This document shows positions 8,583 to 16,321 of a stretch of DNA of 64,000 bases, in pieces. The notes beneath the pieces are model-generated. The model had not been told where the DNA came from and did no database searches. It saw only the letters and a list, made by a program, of their open reading frames with translations. This DNA comes from Mycolicibacterium komossense (GTDB lineage Bacteria; Actinomycetota; Actinomycetes; Mycobacteriales; Mycobacteriaceae). The position numbers and the translations under genes were made by a program. Location: assembly GCF_025822605.1 (NCBI RefSeq), contig NZ_JACKTY010000014.1, positions 62,112-126,111 on the forward strand. Reading direction: 5' to 3'. Position 1 is the stretch's first letter, and every line of letters starts with the position of its first letter.

Positions 8583-9269
8583 CCGCGCCGTCGGTCTGAT
8601 TTTGCTGGTCTAGCGGCGGCGGAACCATCCGCTGAGCGACAGCCAGGATGTGGGGGGATTCGCTCGCAGTCCCAATCGGCTGCAGCTCTGTACCGATAAC
8701 AGGCTGCTTGTAGACGCTTGCGGAGTTACTTCGTTGTGGGCGTGCGCATTCGCTGTGCTTGCTCCGCAACGGCACACCGAGATGGGCATTGGCTAAGGCC
8801 TCGATCCGTAGCTTGAATACAGGTTGCGCCGCTAGCGCGTGATTTCAGCTAACTAGATGCTAACAGCATATCGTTTGATTTGTGCTGGAAGAGTCAGTGA
8901 TCTTGGACAAACCGCGGGATAGCCGTTACCGCCGGTCCGGCTCAATCGGGCCTCCTGGGGAAATGTTTCTCTCGATGACAGCACATAGTCGTCGGCGGCG
9001 TAGCCGGAAATCCCCATGTGGTGCTCGCTCTGGCGGGGCAACGGTTCGAATGTTGCTCGAACAATTGACGACTGTGCCAGTTGTGATTAGCAGAGCGGCG
9101 AAGGCCACGTCGGCGGCATTGCCGCGCGTGCGTAGTAACCGAAGCCCCGCACCGATCGAGGGACCTTCAGGTCGAAGTTACTAGGACGCTTGCAGCGATC
9201 CGCCGTCGAATCAAATCTCCGATGCCTGGCTGATCTCCACGCCACCTGGGCCCCTGCGCCTACACGCGC
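8583..9269. other. Non-coding accessory stretch, no confident gene
   Basis: About 690 bases of lower GC than the flanks. No open frame has a family match or a good ribosome site. The only hint of coding is a minus-strand GTG frame at 9108-8926 whose first 16 residues look like a hydrophobic leader ending in Cys, but it lacks a ribosome site. I see no tRNA or clear terminator. GCGCCGCTAGCGCGTG at 8826-8841 resembles a sequence at 10346. Confidence 0.5.
8826..8841. repeat. Left copy of imperfect direct repeat flanking accessory stretch
   Basis: GCGCCGCTAGCGCGTG here recurs as GCGCCGCTAATTAGCGCGTG at 10346-10365, the second copy carrying four extra bases (ATTA). The two bracket a 1.5-kb stretch with a small secreted protein and an IS remnant. 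They may mark an insertion boundary; chance similarity of GC-rich palindromes is possible. Confidence 0.35.
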
Positions 9270-9305
9270 GGAGGCATCGTCGTCATTGATGACGACGGTG
9301 CCTCC
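9270..9305 (-). terminator. Strong hairpin after the small secreted protein gene
   Basis: A 17-bp inverted repeat (arms 9270-9286 and 9289-9305, one wobble position) lies about 36 bases beyond the stop of the minus-strand gene at 9342-9596. There is no long T-run, which is usual for mycobacterial terminators. Confidence 0.7.
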
Positions 9306-9341
9306 CTCGGCGACTCATCTCGGAAGCGGGTTGGAACCCAG

Positions 9342-9596
9342 CTATCCGCCGCCCGCCTGGATCCCGAGGTTGGTCTCGCTGATGGCTTGCTGGACGAGGT
9401 TGATCGCAGCGTCGCGATGTCCGCCCTTGTCTGGTAAAGCAATTTGCAGTCGATTTTGCGCAGCATCGAGATCATTGAGTGCGTTCTGCATATGTGGCTG
9501 ATCAGCGAGCGCCATTCCGGTCCCCACACCGACGCCAGTGAACGCCAACGCACCGAGACACCCCGCGATGGCCAGCTTGAATTTCGATAGTGCCAT
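9342..9596 (-). CDS. Small secreted protein with DKGGHR motif
   Basis: An 84-residue exported protein. ATG 9596 is preceded by a perfect AGGAGG. Residues 1-31 form a signal peptide with hydrophobic core and cleavage motif ALADQ. The mature part of about 53 residues is predicted helical with pairs of Gln, Asn and Ala, and carries ALPDKGGHRDAAINLVQQAI near the end. I recall similar small secreted proteins with DKGGHR in several bacterial phyla, of unknown function, but could not search. It is monocistronic, followed by a strong hairpin, and sits next to an IS remnant. Confidence 0.75.
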   Translation of the reverse strand: MALSKFKLAIAGCLGALAFTGVGVGTGMALADQPHMQNALNDLDAAQNRLQIALPDKGGHRDAAINLVQQAISETNLGIQAGGG

Positions 9597-9889
9597 TCGA
9601 ACCCTCCTAAGTGGGCACGAGTAGTCTTCCGTTCGTGGACTCGCATTGAGCCGAAACGCAGTTCGCTTCAACAGCCAAGATGGGCCGGCGGCAGAGTGTG
9701 CCATGTATAGGCGTTTGCCGCGAGGGTGCAGTCTCGATGGTGAATATCTGCCGATTCGGGCATCACAGGAGTGTTGCGTCCCAGTTAACGGCAGCTATGG
9801 CCAAAGCGCTTCGTCGTCGGCTTGGGATAGCGGACTAGACGCCGGGTAAAGAGCGTCGGAGCTAGAATGTCGCTGACTCCCTTCGGTCA

Positions 9890-10268
9890 TGCGATCTGTT
9901 CGAATCGGTCACCGCCAATAGCCGATATGCCACATGCACGGGCAGTCCTTCTGCGGCCATAGTCGCTATGGCCGCGTATCACCTTTCGGGTCGCACCGTT
10001 CCCGCAGTAGCTCACGAGCCCTTTTCTCGAAGGCGACTTCGGTTTGCAGTTCGCGGATGCGTCTATTGGCCGCACTGAGTTCGGTCAGTTCGGCGCGGTT
10101 GAGTCCGGGCAGCTGCCCGGTGTCGATGAGCTCCTGGCGGCGCCAGCTGTAGATGGTCTGGTCGCTGATATCCAGATCGGCAGCGATCTGGGCAATAGGG
10201 CGGCCGGCGGCCACCAGAGCGAGCACTTTGCGTCGACACTCTTCGGGATAACGAATGGGCATGGACAC
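9890..10268 (-). mobile_element. IS3-family remnant: OrfA plus first residues of OrfB
   Basis: Complement of 9966-10268 encodes an IS3-type OrfA (about 98 residues from the ATG at 10262) with the helix-turn-helix IAQIAADLDISDQTIYSWRR near residue 25 and a leucine-zipper-like C-terminal helix (RRIRELQTEVAFEKRARELL). Beyond its stop, another frame continues as AAIATMAAEGLPVHVAYRLL, the normal OrfB beginning, and stops making sense within about 25 residues, near 9890. The DDE catalytic domain is absent, so the element is dead. I see no clear terminal inverted repeat or target duplication. Confidence 0.85.
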
Positions 10269-10345
10269 GGCTCTTTCAAGGGACGTCGTGACCAGAAGTC
10301 AAGTAAGCCGACTCATGCAACCCAGGGCCCATCATCATCTATTTA

Positions 10346-10365
10346 GCGCCGCTAATTAGCGCGTG
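10346..10365. repeat. Right copy of imperfect direct repeat; contains 12-bp palindrome
   Basis: GCGCCGCTAATTAGCGCGTG is similar to 8826-8841. It contains the perfect palindrome CGCTAATTAGCG (10350-10361). The rest of 10269-10505 is AT-richer, contains no gene I can support, and separates the IS remnant from the secreted-protein gene at 10571. Confidence 0.35.
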
Positions 10366-10505
10366 GTAATTAGCTGATACGGCCTGTTGGTTGTAGTTAT
10401 CGCAGTTCAGAACTAGTTGTGCTATTTACTGAACGTTTACGTCGAGCGTTTTGTGGTGAAGAAAGAATGGATTTCGGGCAAATCTGTCAACAATCAGGCT
10501 CCCCG

Positions 10506-10524
10506 CTCAGGTTCGCCTCAGGTA
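10506..10524 (+). promoter_or_regulatory. Upstream element shared with the paralogous gene at 33215
   Basis: CTCAGGTTCGCCTCAGGTA lies 65 bases before the start of the gene at 10571. A near copy (15 of 19 positions) at 33152 lies 63 bases before the start of the related gene at 33215. Equal spacing suggests a shared promoter or operator. The copy here also contains CTCAGGT twice in tandem. Confidence 0.5.
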
Positions 10525-10570
10525 TCTTCCTGCGTTGTCAGTGTTAAGCCCACTCCTCGGGGAGATCAAA

Positions 10571-11866
10571 ATGCAGATTTCTGTACGTTCACACCTCATT
10601 GCAGGGACCGCTGCCGTCATCGGCGCCGGTGCCATCGCGATGACGCCGATAGCGCCGGCCAACCAGGCCCTGCCCGCCGTGCAGCTGCCTTCGGCCGCTC
10701 AGGTCGGGTTGGCCGGTTTCGACAGCCCGCTGTCGGAACTCATCGGCACCTTCAGCTCCTTCAACCAGTGGATGCTCAGCGCGGACAACACGGCCGCTGG
10801 CTACATTGCCCTCGGTGGCCTCACTGACACCACCGGTGTCGGCCTCGCACAAACGGTCTTGAACTTCAACTCGATCGGTCTGATTCCCCAGGTGGTCAAC
10901 GACCACGCGCCGTTCCTCACCATGCTCGCCCTTAACGGTGCGCAGACTCTGGAAAGCACGATGAACGCCGTGACAACCACGGGGTTGATCGCGAGCGAGG
11001 CCGTGTGGAACCTGCCGGGGGCATTCGTCACAGCTGCGCAGCAGGCAGCCTCCGGCGATATCTCAGGCGCTCTCGCCACGTTGCAGAATGCAATCGTGAC
11101 TCCGCTCGTTGAGGCCGGTCAGGTCGCGATGGACAACGTCAACTACCTCCTGAGCAACGTGGTCGCTCGTAGCAATGCGTTGAACCAGACGATTCCCGCC
11201 CTCGTTGATCTCGTGGCCAAGGGCACTGTCGGACAGGCTTCGACCATGGTCGGCGCCTTCATCACCGTCGCGCAGAACGTCGTGGCCGGCATCTCCGCGG
11301 GAAGTGCAGAGCAGGTCTGGAACGCCGTTGTGGACGGATTCCTCGGACCGAAAGGCATCCCAGGCACGTTCCTCAACCTGACCGTCGGGGCCGGCGTGCA
11401 GGCGACGTCCACAGGGATCATTCCGAGCGTCCGCGGAGAGATCCAGGCCGTGGTTCACGGTATTGCCACCGCGCTGTCGCAGACGGGTTCGACTCCGCCG
11501 GTTCCGCCGCCGGCGGCGGCTCAGGCCTCGTCCTCATCAGTGTCGGCGCTAAGCGCCGCGGCTTCTCAGAAGCCGGCAGCCGCTGTCGAGAGCGGTCCGA
11601 GTGTCAACAGCGGAAGTTCCGGTGCCGGTACCGCCTCGTCCTCGTCAGTGTCGGCGCTAAGCGCCGCGGCTTCTCAGAAGCAGAAGTCGGCAGCCGCTGT
11701 TGAGAGCGGTCCGAGTGCCAATAGCGGAAGTTCCGGTGCCGGTACCGCCTCGTCCACCAACGAGAAATCCGCCACCAGCCACTCCACGAAGAGCTCGGCC
11801 AAGTCCACGGCTGCGCACAGTGTCGACAGTTCCAAGAGGACGGCCGCGAAGTCCTCGGCCCACTAA
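10571..11866 (+). CDS. Secreted mycobacterial protein with Ser/Ala-rich repeat tail
   Basis: A 431-residue exported protein of unknown function. ATG 10571 has a GGGGAGA ribosome site. Residues 1-38 form a signal peptide (SHLIAGTAAVIGAGAIAMTP ... ANQA). Residues 40-300 are helical and small-residue-rich, with DISGALATLQNAI-type segments. From about 318 to the end is a low-complexity Ser/Ala/Lys tail containing two tandem copies of a 36/38-residue unit. The protein at 33215 shares its architecture: signal peptide, helical Ala/Val-rich body with a similar segment (DTDAAISAFIAAPGTI) and cationic tail. I read both as cell-envelope proteins, by inference. A strong hairpin follows. Confidence 0.8.
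   Translation: MQISVRSHLIAGTAAVIGAGAIAMTPIAPANQALPAVQLPSAAQVGLAGFDSPLSELIGTFSSFNQWMLSADNTAAGYIALGGLTDTTGVGLAQTVLNFNSIGLIPQVVNDHAPFLTMLALNGAQTLESTMNAVTTTGLIASEAVWNLPGAFVTAAQQAASGDISGALATLQNAIVTPLVEAGQVAMDNVNYLLSNVVARSNALNQTIPALVDLVAKGTVGQASTMVGAFITVAQNVVAGISAGSAEQVWNAVVDGFLGPKGIPGTFLNLTVGAGVQATSTGIIPSVRGEIQAVVHGIATALSQTGSTPPVPPPAAAQASSSSVSALSAAASQKPAAAVESGPSVNSGSSGAGTASSSSVSALSAAASQKQKSAAAVESGPSANSGSSGAGTASSTNEKSATSHSTKSSAKSTAAHSVDSSKRTAAKSSAH
11525..11746 (+). repeat. Two tandem 108/114-bp units inside the secreted protein gene
   Basis: Unit 1 (11525-11632) encodes 36 residues beginning ASSSSVSALSAAASQK and ending NSGSSGAGT. Unit 2 (11633-11746) encodes the same with QKS inserted after the QK. 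They are nearly identical at DNA level, so the duplication is recent. Each holds the palindrome GGCGCT-A-AGCGCC (11545 and 11653). Confidence 0.9.
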
Positions 11867-11894
11867 CTCCCGCGGAGTAAACCAGCACTGACGG

Positions 11895-11925
11895 GTGCCC
11901 CTCCTTTCCACGAAAGGAGGGGCAC
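11895..11925 (+). terminator. Perfect 14-bp stem hairpin after the secreted protein gene
   Basis: Arms GTGCCCCTCCTTTC (11895-11908) and its exact complement (11912-11925) with a 3-base loop, 29 bases after the stop. No T-tract follows, as is common in mycobacteria. Confidence 0.85.
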
Positions 11926-12076
11926 TTGCTTGTTGTCGCCAGATGATCGGTGAGCGTCTGAGGATTGAACGGCCCGTCATGATCGGATTGACGGCGACTC
12001 CCACCGCATGAAGAACGCTCAGCACACCCGTCCCTAATCGATCAGGACCTGTGGAGGATTTTCGGCCCGAAAACGA

Positions 12077-12106
12077 CGAAATCGGGCCGTTTGCGACCCG
12101 ATTTCG
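12077..12106. terminator. 10-bp perfect hairpin
   Basis: Arms CGAAATCGGG and CCCGATTTCG around a 10-base loop, between the secreted-protein gene and tRNA-Lys. It may be a second terminator for either direction. Confidence 0.45.
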
Positions 12107-12111
12107 AAACG

Positions 12112-12139
12112 ACAAAACCCTGCCTGAGCAGGGTTTTGT
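12112..12139 (-). terminator. Rho-independent terminator of tRNA-Lys
   Basis: Perfect 12-bp stem (12112-12123 with 12128-12139) and 4-base loop, directly downstream of the minus-strand tRNA-Lys. The minus strand reads TTTTG at the foot of the stem, giving a short U-run. Confidence 0.8.
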
Positions 12140-12140
12140 G

Positions 12141-12216
<76 letters not shown>

Positions 12217-12385
12217 GTCAAACTGCGTGTGAGACGATAACAGGCCTGACCGGTCAGGGCGAAATCCGTATGCTGAACAACAGCTGGGAGCCCGGGACGT
12301 CGGAGTCGCTGTCGGCTTCCATCAGCCCTTAGACTCTTGCCAAGATTGCTGATTTCTCAGCCCTGTTGACGAGGTGGAACACGTT

Positions 12386-13606
12386 ATGTGGCACGCCAGT
12401 TCCGTGGCCCGTCCGCGAGGCTATCGACCCTGGTTGATGGCGGTCGTACTGCTGCCCGCGGCGATTCTGGCGATGAGTGGCTGCTCGACCGTTTCCGCCC
12501 CGGCGCCGGCGCAGACGATCGCCGACAAGGGCACTCCGTACGGCGATCTGCTGGTGCCCAAGCTCACCGCGTCGGTCACCAACGGCGCGGTCGGCGTCGC
12601 GGTCGACCAACCGGTCACCGTCAGCGCCGAAGACGGTGTCCTCGGCGCCGTGACGATGACCAACCAGGACGGCATCCTGGTGCCGGGTACGTTGAGCCCG
12701 GACGGTCTGACCTGGTCGACGTCCGAACCGCTCGGCTACAACAAGCGATACACGCTCAACGCCCAGTCGCTGGGTCTTGGCGGCGCCACCAGCCGGCAGA
12801 TGACATTCGAGACGCATTCGCCGGAAAACCTGACGATGCCCTACGTCTTGCCCAACGACGGCGAAACAGTCGGCATCGGGCAGCCGATCGCGGTGCGGTT
12901 CGACGAGAACATCCCCGACCGGCTGGCGGCCGAGCGGTCGATCAAAGTCACCACCAACCCTCCCGTGGAGGGGGCGTTCTACTGGTTGAGCAACCGCGAA
13001 GTCCGTTGGCGCCCAGAGCACTACTGGAAGCCCGGCACTACCGTCGACGTGGCGGTCAACGCGTACGGCGTGCAGATGGGCGACGGGCTTTTCGGCCAGG
13101 ACAACGTCACCACGCACTTCACCATCGGTGACGAGGTGATCGCCACCGCGGACGACAACACCAAGATCTTGACCGTCCGCGTCAACGGCGAAGTGGTCAA
13201 GACGATGCCCATCTCGATGGGTAAGAACAGCACACCGACCAATAACGGCACCTACATCATCGGCGACCGGCTTTCGCACATGGTGATGGATTCGTCGACC
13301 TACGGCGTTCCGTCCAACTCGCCCAACGGATATCGGACCGAGGTCGACTACGCCACGCAGATGTCCTACAGCGGGATCTATGTGCATGCCGCGCCCTGGT
13401 CGGTGGGCAGTCAGGGCTACTCGAACGTCAGCCACGGCTGTTTGAACGTGAGCACCAGCAACGCGCAGTGGTTCTACATCAACACCAAACGCGGCGATAT
13501 CGTCGAGGTGGTCAACACCGTCGGCTCCACCCTGCCCGGCACCGATGGCCTGGGGGACTGGAATGTTCCGTGGGAGCAGTGGCGCGCGGGTAACGCGAAC
13601 ATCTGA
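12386..13606 (+). CDS. ldtB: L,D-transpeptidase LdtB (LdtMt2-like), lipoprotein
   Basis: A 406-residue enzyme that forms 3-3 cross-links in peptidoglycan at the cell surface. A lipoprotein signal ends in the lipobox MSGC (Cys about residue 33). Two Ig-like domains (from [20 protein letters not shown] to about 240) are followed by the YkuD catalytic domain with SHGCLNVS, catalytic Cys near residue 352, and the His of YVHAAPWS upstream. It closely resembles M. tuberculosis LdtB (Rv2518c) along its length and ends with the same [14 protein letters not shown] motif. ATG 12386 has GAGGTGG eight bases upstream; an in-frame GTG at 12374 is less likely. Confidence 0.96.
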   Translation: MWHASSVARPRGYRPWLMAVVLLPAAILAMSGCSTVSAPAPAQTIADKGTPYGDLLVPKLTASVTNGAVGVAVDQPVTVSAEDGVLGAVTMTNQDGILVPGTLSPDGLTWSTSEPLGYNKRYTLNAQSLGLGGATSRQMTFETHSPENLTMPYVLPNDGETVGIGQPIAVRFDENIPDRLAAERSIKVTTNPPVEGAFYWLSNREVRWRPEHYWKPGTTVDVAVNAYGVQMGDGLFGQDNVTTHFTIGDEVIATADDNTKILTVRVNGEVVKTMPISMGKNSTPTNNGTYIIGDRLSHMVMDSSTYGVPSNSPNGYRTEVDYATQMSYSGIYVHAAPWSVGSQGYSNVSHGCLNVSTSNAQWFYINTKRGDIVEVVNTVGSTLPGTDGLGDWNVPWEQWRAGNANI

Positions 13607-13699
13607 TCCCCGCGCTGGGATAATCGGCACCTCAGCTAACCCTGCGCGCGATACGGTTCTCCCAACACATGGGTGCCACGCTGACCGGGGGGTTCGCCG

Positions 13700-15385
13700 A
13701 TGTCTCGATCGATGTCACACGTTGTTCGTCGGGCAGCGCTTCGCGCAGCCGCCATCGGGCTCAGCACAGTCGTGGGGTGCGCCGCGACCACGGGTAACCA
13801 TCCCGCACCACGACCGGTTGCCGAGGGGCATGTGTACGCGATTCCCGTGGTCTTGACCGCGGCGGTCAACGAGGCGCCGACAACACTCGGGATCGCCGAC
13901 TCCACGCTGTACAACCTGTCCGATGCTGATATCGACGTCACCCTCGATCATCTGAAGACCATGGGCGTCAACGATATTCGCGTCGCGGTGCCGTGGATCT
14001 ATATCCAGTCGCAGGACAATACGGACTACGACTGGACCAAGATGGACTACATCGTGCACGCGGCCAGCGAGCGCGATATGAACATCGTCGGCGTGATGAG
14101 CGGTACGCCGACCTGGGCTGGGTTCCCGATCAACGGGCATTCCGATCCGGCCGACTATGCGCGGTTCGCTTCAGCGGTGGCCGAGCGCTATAACGACGCC
14201 AGCACGATCGGGCCGATCGACGACTACGAGATCTGGAACGAACCGAACGGCTCGCTGTTCTACAACCCCATCGATGCCAAGGCCTACACGGCCATGCTGC
14301 AGGCGGCCTATCCGGCGATCAAGGCGAACAACCCGAATGCCACGGTGATTGCCGGTGTGCTGGGGGCAGTGGCGACGATCCCTGGTCTGTCGCTGGCGCC
14401 CGAGGCTTTCGTGTCGCAGATGTACGGCGCCGGCGCGAAAGGGTACTTCGACGCGCTGTCGTACCACCCCTACAACTACACACTCCCGTTCTCATTGGGC
14501 GCCGGCCAAGTCAATTCGCCGTTGAATCAGGTCCAGGCCATCCGGGCGCTGATGATCGCCAACGGCGACGGCGACCTCAAGATCTGGGCCACCGAGTACG
14601 GGCTGCCGACCAACTATCCCATCAACCAGGACCAGCAGGCGGCGTTCATCCACGATTTCGTGGTGGCGTGGCAGAACGTCGACGGAGCCGGGCCGATGTT
14701 CGTCTACACCACTCGCGACTCCAACACCGGCGGGTTCGACGACGAGGAGAATTTCGGCATCTTCACGACCGACTGGACGCCGAAAGAGGCGGTCGGCGCC
14801 ATCGAAGAGCTGATCCAGGAATTGCGCACCGGTCAGCTGAAACCGTTCGACGTCACCCCGTATGCGAACAAGATCGACTTTTTCGGAGCCGCGGTGATCG
14901 TCGTACGCCAGATCATCAACCTGGCCTTGATCGTGCCGAAAGCCCTGTTCCAGCTTGCCGTCTCGGCGGTGACCTTCGTCGTAGAGAGCGTCGGTAATCT
15001 GCTGGGCATCAATTCGCCTGCGTCGTCGGTCGCGTCGTCGGGCGCCAAGGCCGCGCTCGCGACGAGCGACGCGGTGCCGACCCCGAGGAGGTCGGGGGTC
15101 ACCGCGACGACGCCGGCTCCGACGGTGACTACGAAGAAAAGTGTCGCCAGGGGCGAATCCGGTGCGGCGCCAGCTGTATCGGAGACTCCCGTCCTCGTCG
15201 GCGCGACTGACGCCGTGGCACGCAAGGGTGCGGCCGCGCCGGCCGGCGCCACGCCAGGCGACGGTACCGCGGCACACAGCGCAGCGGCCCAGAGCCACGC
15301 GCCTCGCTCATCCGCGACGGGGGAGTCGAAGAGATCCGGATCGCGCAGCGCCAGCGCCAGGACTCGCGCTGACTCCGGCCAATAA
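13700..15385 (+). CDS. Secreted glycoside hydrolase (TIM-barrel, clan GH-A type) with basic tail
   Basis: A 561-residue exported protein. The N terminus (RRAALRAAAIGLSTVVGCAA) is a signal peptide. Residues 65-375 form a (beta/alpha)8 hydrolase with YEIWNEPNGS, whose Glu is the usual acid/base, and IWATEYGLP, whose Glu would be the nucleophile; ALSYHPY fits the barrel between them. This is the retaining arrangement of clan GH-A (families such as GH5, GH39 and GH51); I cannot name the family. A hydrophobic stretch of about 45 residues (from 394) precedes a Ser/Ala/Lys/Arg tail ending SGSRSASARTRADSGQ. The substrate may be an envelope or plant glycan. It lies between two tRNA genes and is not part of the M. 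tuberculosis gene order I remember. Confidence 0.82.
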   Translation: MSRSMSHVVRRAALRAAAIGLSTVVGCAATTGNHPAPRPVAEGHVYAIPVVLTAAVNEAPTTLGIADSTLYNLSDADIDVTLDHLKTMGVNDIRVAVPWIYIQSQDNTDYDWTKMDYIVHAASERDMNIVGVMSGTPTWAGFPINGHSDPADYARFASAVAERYNDASTIGPIDDYEIWNEPNGSLFYNPIDAKAYTAMLQAAYPAIKANNPNATVIAGVLGAVATIPGLSLAPEAFVSQMYGAGAKGYFDALSYHPYNYTLPFSLGAGQVNSPLNQVQAIRALMIANGDGDLKIWATEYGLPTNYPINQDQQAAFIHDFVVAWQNVDGAGPMFVYTTRDSNTGGFDDEENFGIFTTDWTPKEAVGAIEELIQELRTGQLKPFDVTPYANKIDFFGAAVIVVRQIINLALIVPKALFQLAVSAVTFVVESVGNLLGINSPASSVASSGAKAALATSDAVPTPRRSGVTATTPAPTVTTKKSVARGESGAAPAVSETPVLVGATDAVARKGAAAPAGATPGDGTAAHSAAAQSHAPRSSATGESKRSGSRSASARTRADSGQ

Positions 15386-15389
15386 AAAA

Positions 15390-15417
15390 GGTCAGGGGGC
15401 GAAATTGCCCCCTGACC
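15390..15417 (-). terminator. Rho-independent terminator of tRNA-His
   Basis: Stem GGTCAGGGGGC (15390-15400) with its exact complement (15407-15417), 6-base loop. On the minus strand it is followed by TTTTTT, so it is a textbook terminator for tRNA-His. It also lies five bases after the hydrolase stop and may end that transcript. Confidence 0.92.
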
Positions 15418-15421
15418 CGGG

Positions 15422-15498
15422 TGGGGTGGCTGACGGGACTCGAACCCGCGACAGCCAGGATCACAACCTGGTGCTCTACCAACTGAACTACAGCCACC
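15422..15498 (-). tRNA. tRNA-His (GTG)
   Basis: The minus strand gives acceptor GTGGCTG, D arm GTTCAGTTGGTAGAGC, anticodon loop TTGTGAT (anticodon GTG) and TpsiC arm GCGGGTTCGAGTCCCGT. The base at 15498 supplies the characteristic G-1, paired with C73 at 15425. CCA is encoded. It lies just downstream of orn on the same strand. Confidence 0.97.
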
Positions 15499-15574
15499 AT
15501 TGCCGCAAACCGAGCCTGCCCGATCCGCGGCGTGGTCGATCTTAACCGCTCTGGGGCCCTGTAGCCGAATCTGG

Positions 15575-16189
15575 TCAGCTCGGGGTATCCGCAGGCGGCC
15601 CGAGCTCAGCGGCCACCGAGGCAATTTCGCTGGTAGACGGCCCAGGCGGGGCAACGAACGCGGTCTTGCGGTAGTACTTCAATTCGCGAATCGACTCGTG
15701 GATATCGGCGAGTGCGCGGTGCGCCAGCCCCTTCTCGGGCTGTCCGAAGTAGATGCGCGGATACCAGCGGCGGCACAGTTCCTTGATCGAACTCACGTCG
15801 ATCATCCGGTAGTGCAGGTAGTTGTCGAGGGTGGGCATATCGCGGGCGATGAAACCGCGGTCGGTGGCAATCGAGTTTCCACACAGGGGAGCGGTCTTGG
15901 CCGCCTTGACGTGTTCGCGCACGTAGTCGAGCACCATGGTCTCGGCGGTCGGCACATCCACCGTCGAGGTCCTGACCTCTTCGATCAGGCCCGACTTGGT
16001 GTGCATCCGCGTGACCACCTCGATCATCCCCGACAAGGCGGCGTCGTCGGTGTGAATGACCACGTCAATGCCGTCACCGAGAACGTTGAGGTCGGCGTCG
16101 GTGACCAGCGCCGCGATTTCGATCAGGCGATCGGAGCCGAGATCGAGTCCGGTCATCTCACAGTCGATCCATACCAATTCTTCGCGCAC
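15575..16189 (-). CDS. orn: Oligoribonuclease
   Basis: A 204-residue 3'-5' exoribonuclease of the DEDDh group that clears di- to pentanucleotides, including pGpG from cyclic-di-GMP breakdown. Motifs: [10 protein letters not shown] (Asp, Glu) at the N terminus, the central [10 protein letters not shown] and [16 protein letters not shown] with Asp, and [14 protein letters not shown] with His and the last Asp. I chose GTG 16189 (VREELVWID) because this fits the length and N terminus of M. tuberculosis Orn (Rv2511). An upstream GTG at 16201 adds four residues. Confidence 0.96.
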   Translation of the reverse strand: MREELVWIDCEMTGLDLGSDRLIEIAALVTDADLNVLGDGIDVVIHTDDAALSGMIEVVTRMHTKSGLIEEVRTSTVDVPTAETMVLDYVREHVKAAKTAPLCGNSIATDRGFIARDMPTLDNYLHYRMIDVSSIKELCRRWYPRIYFGQPEKGLAHRALADIHESIRELKYYRKTAFVAPPGPSTSEIASVAAELGPPADTPS

Positions 16190-16321
16190 AACGATCCACA
16201 CTATTCGCTCTTCTTTGCCTTACGCGCGCACACCCGCCCCGTGCGCGGCTTCGCCAAGTAGTGTCGTGGGTTGCCGGATCCTGGACCCCGGCGGGAGGAC
16301 CGCGGCTGTGAGTACCGAGAA

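Noticed and set aside
8926..9108. Small lipoprotein on the minus strand
   Set aside because: The first 16 residues resemble a leader ending in Cys, but the start is a GTG without ribosome site and the rest is Arg-rich and unlike a secreted protein.
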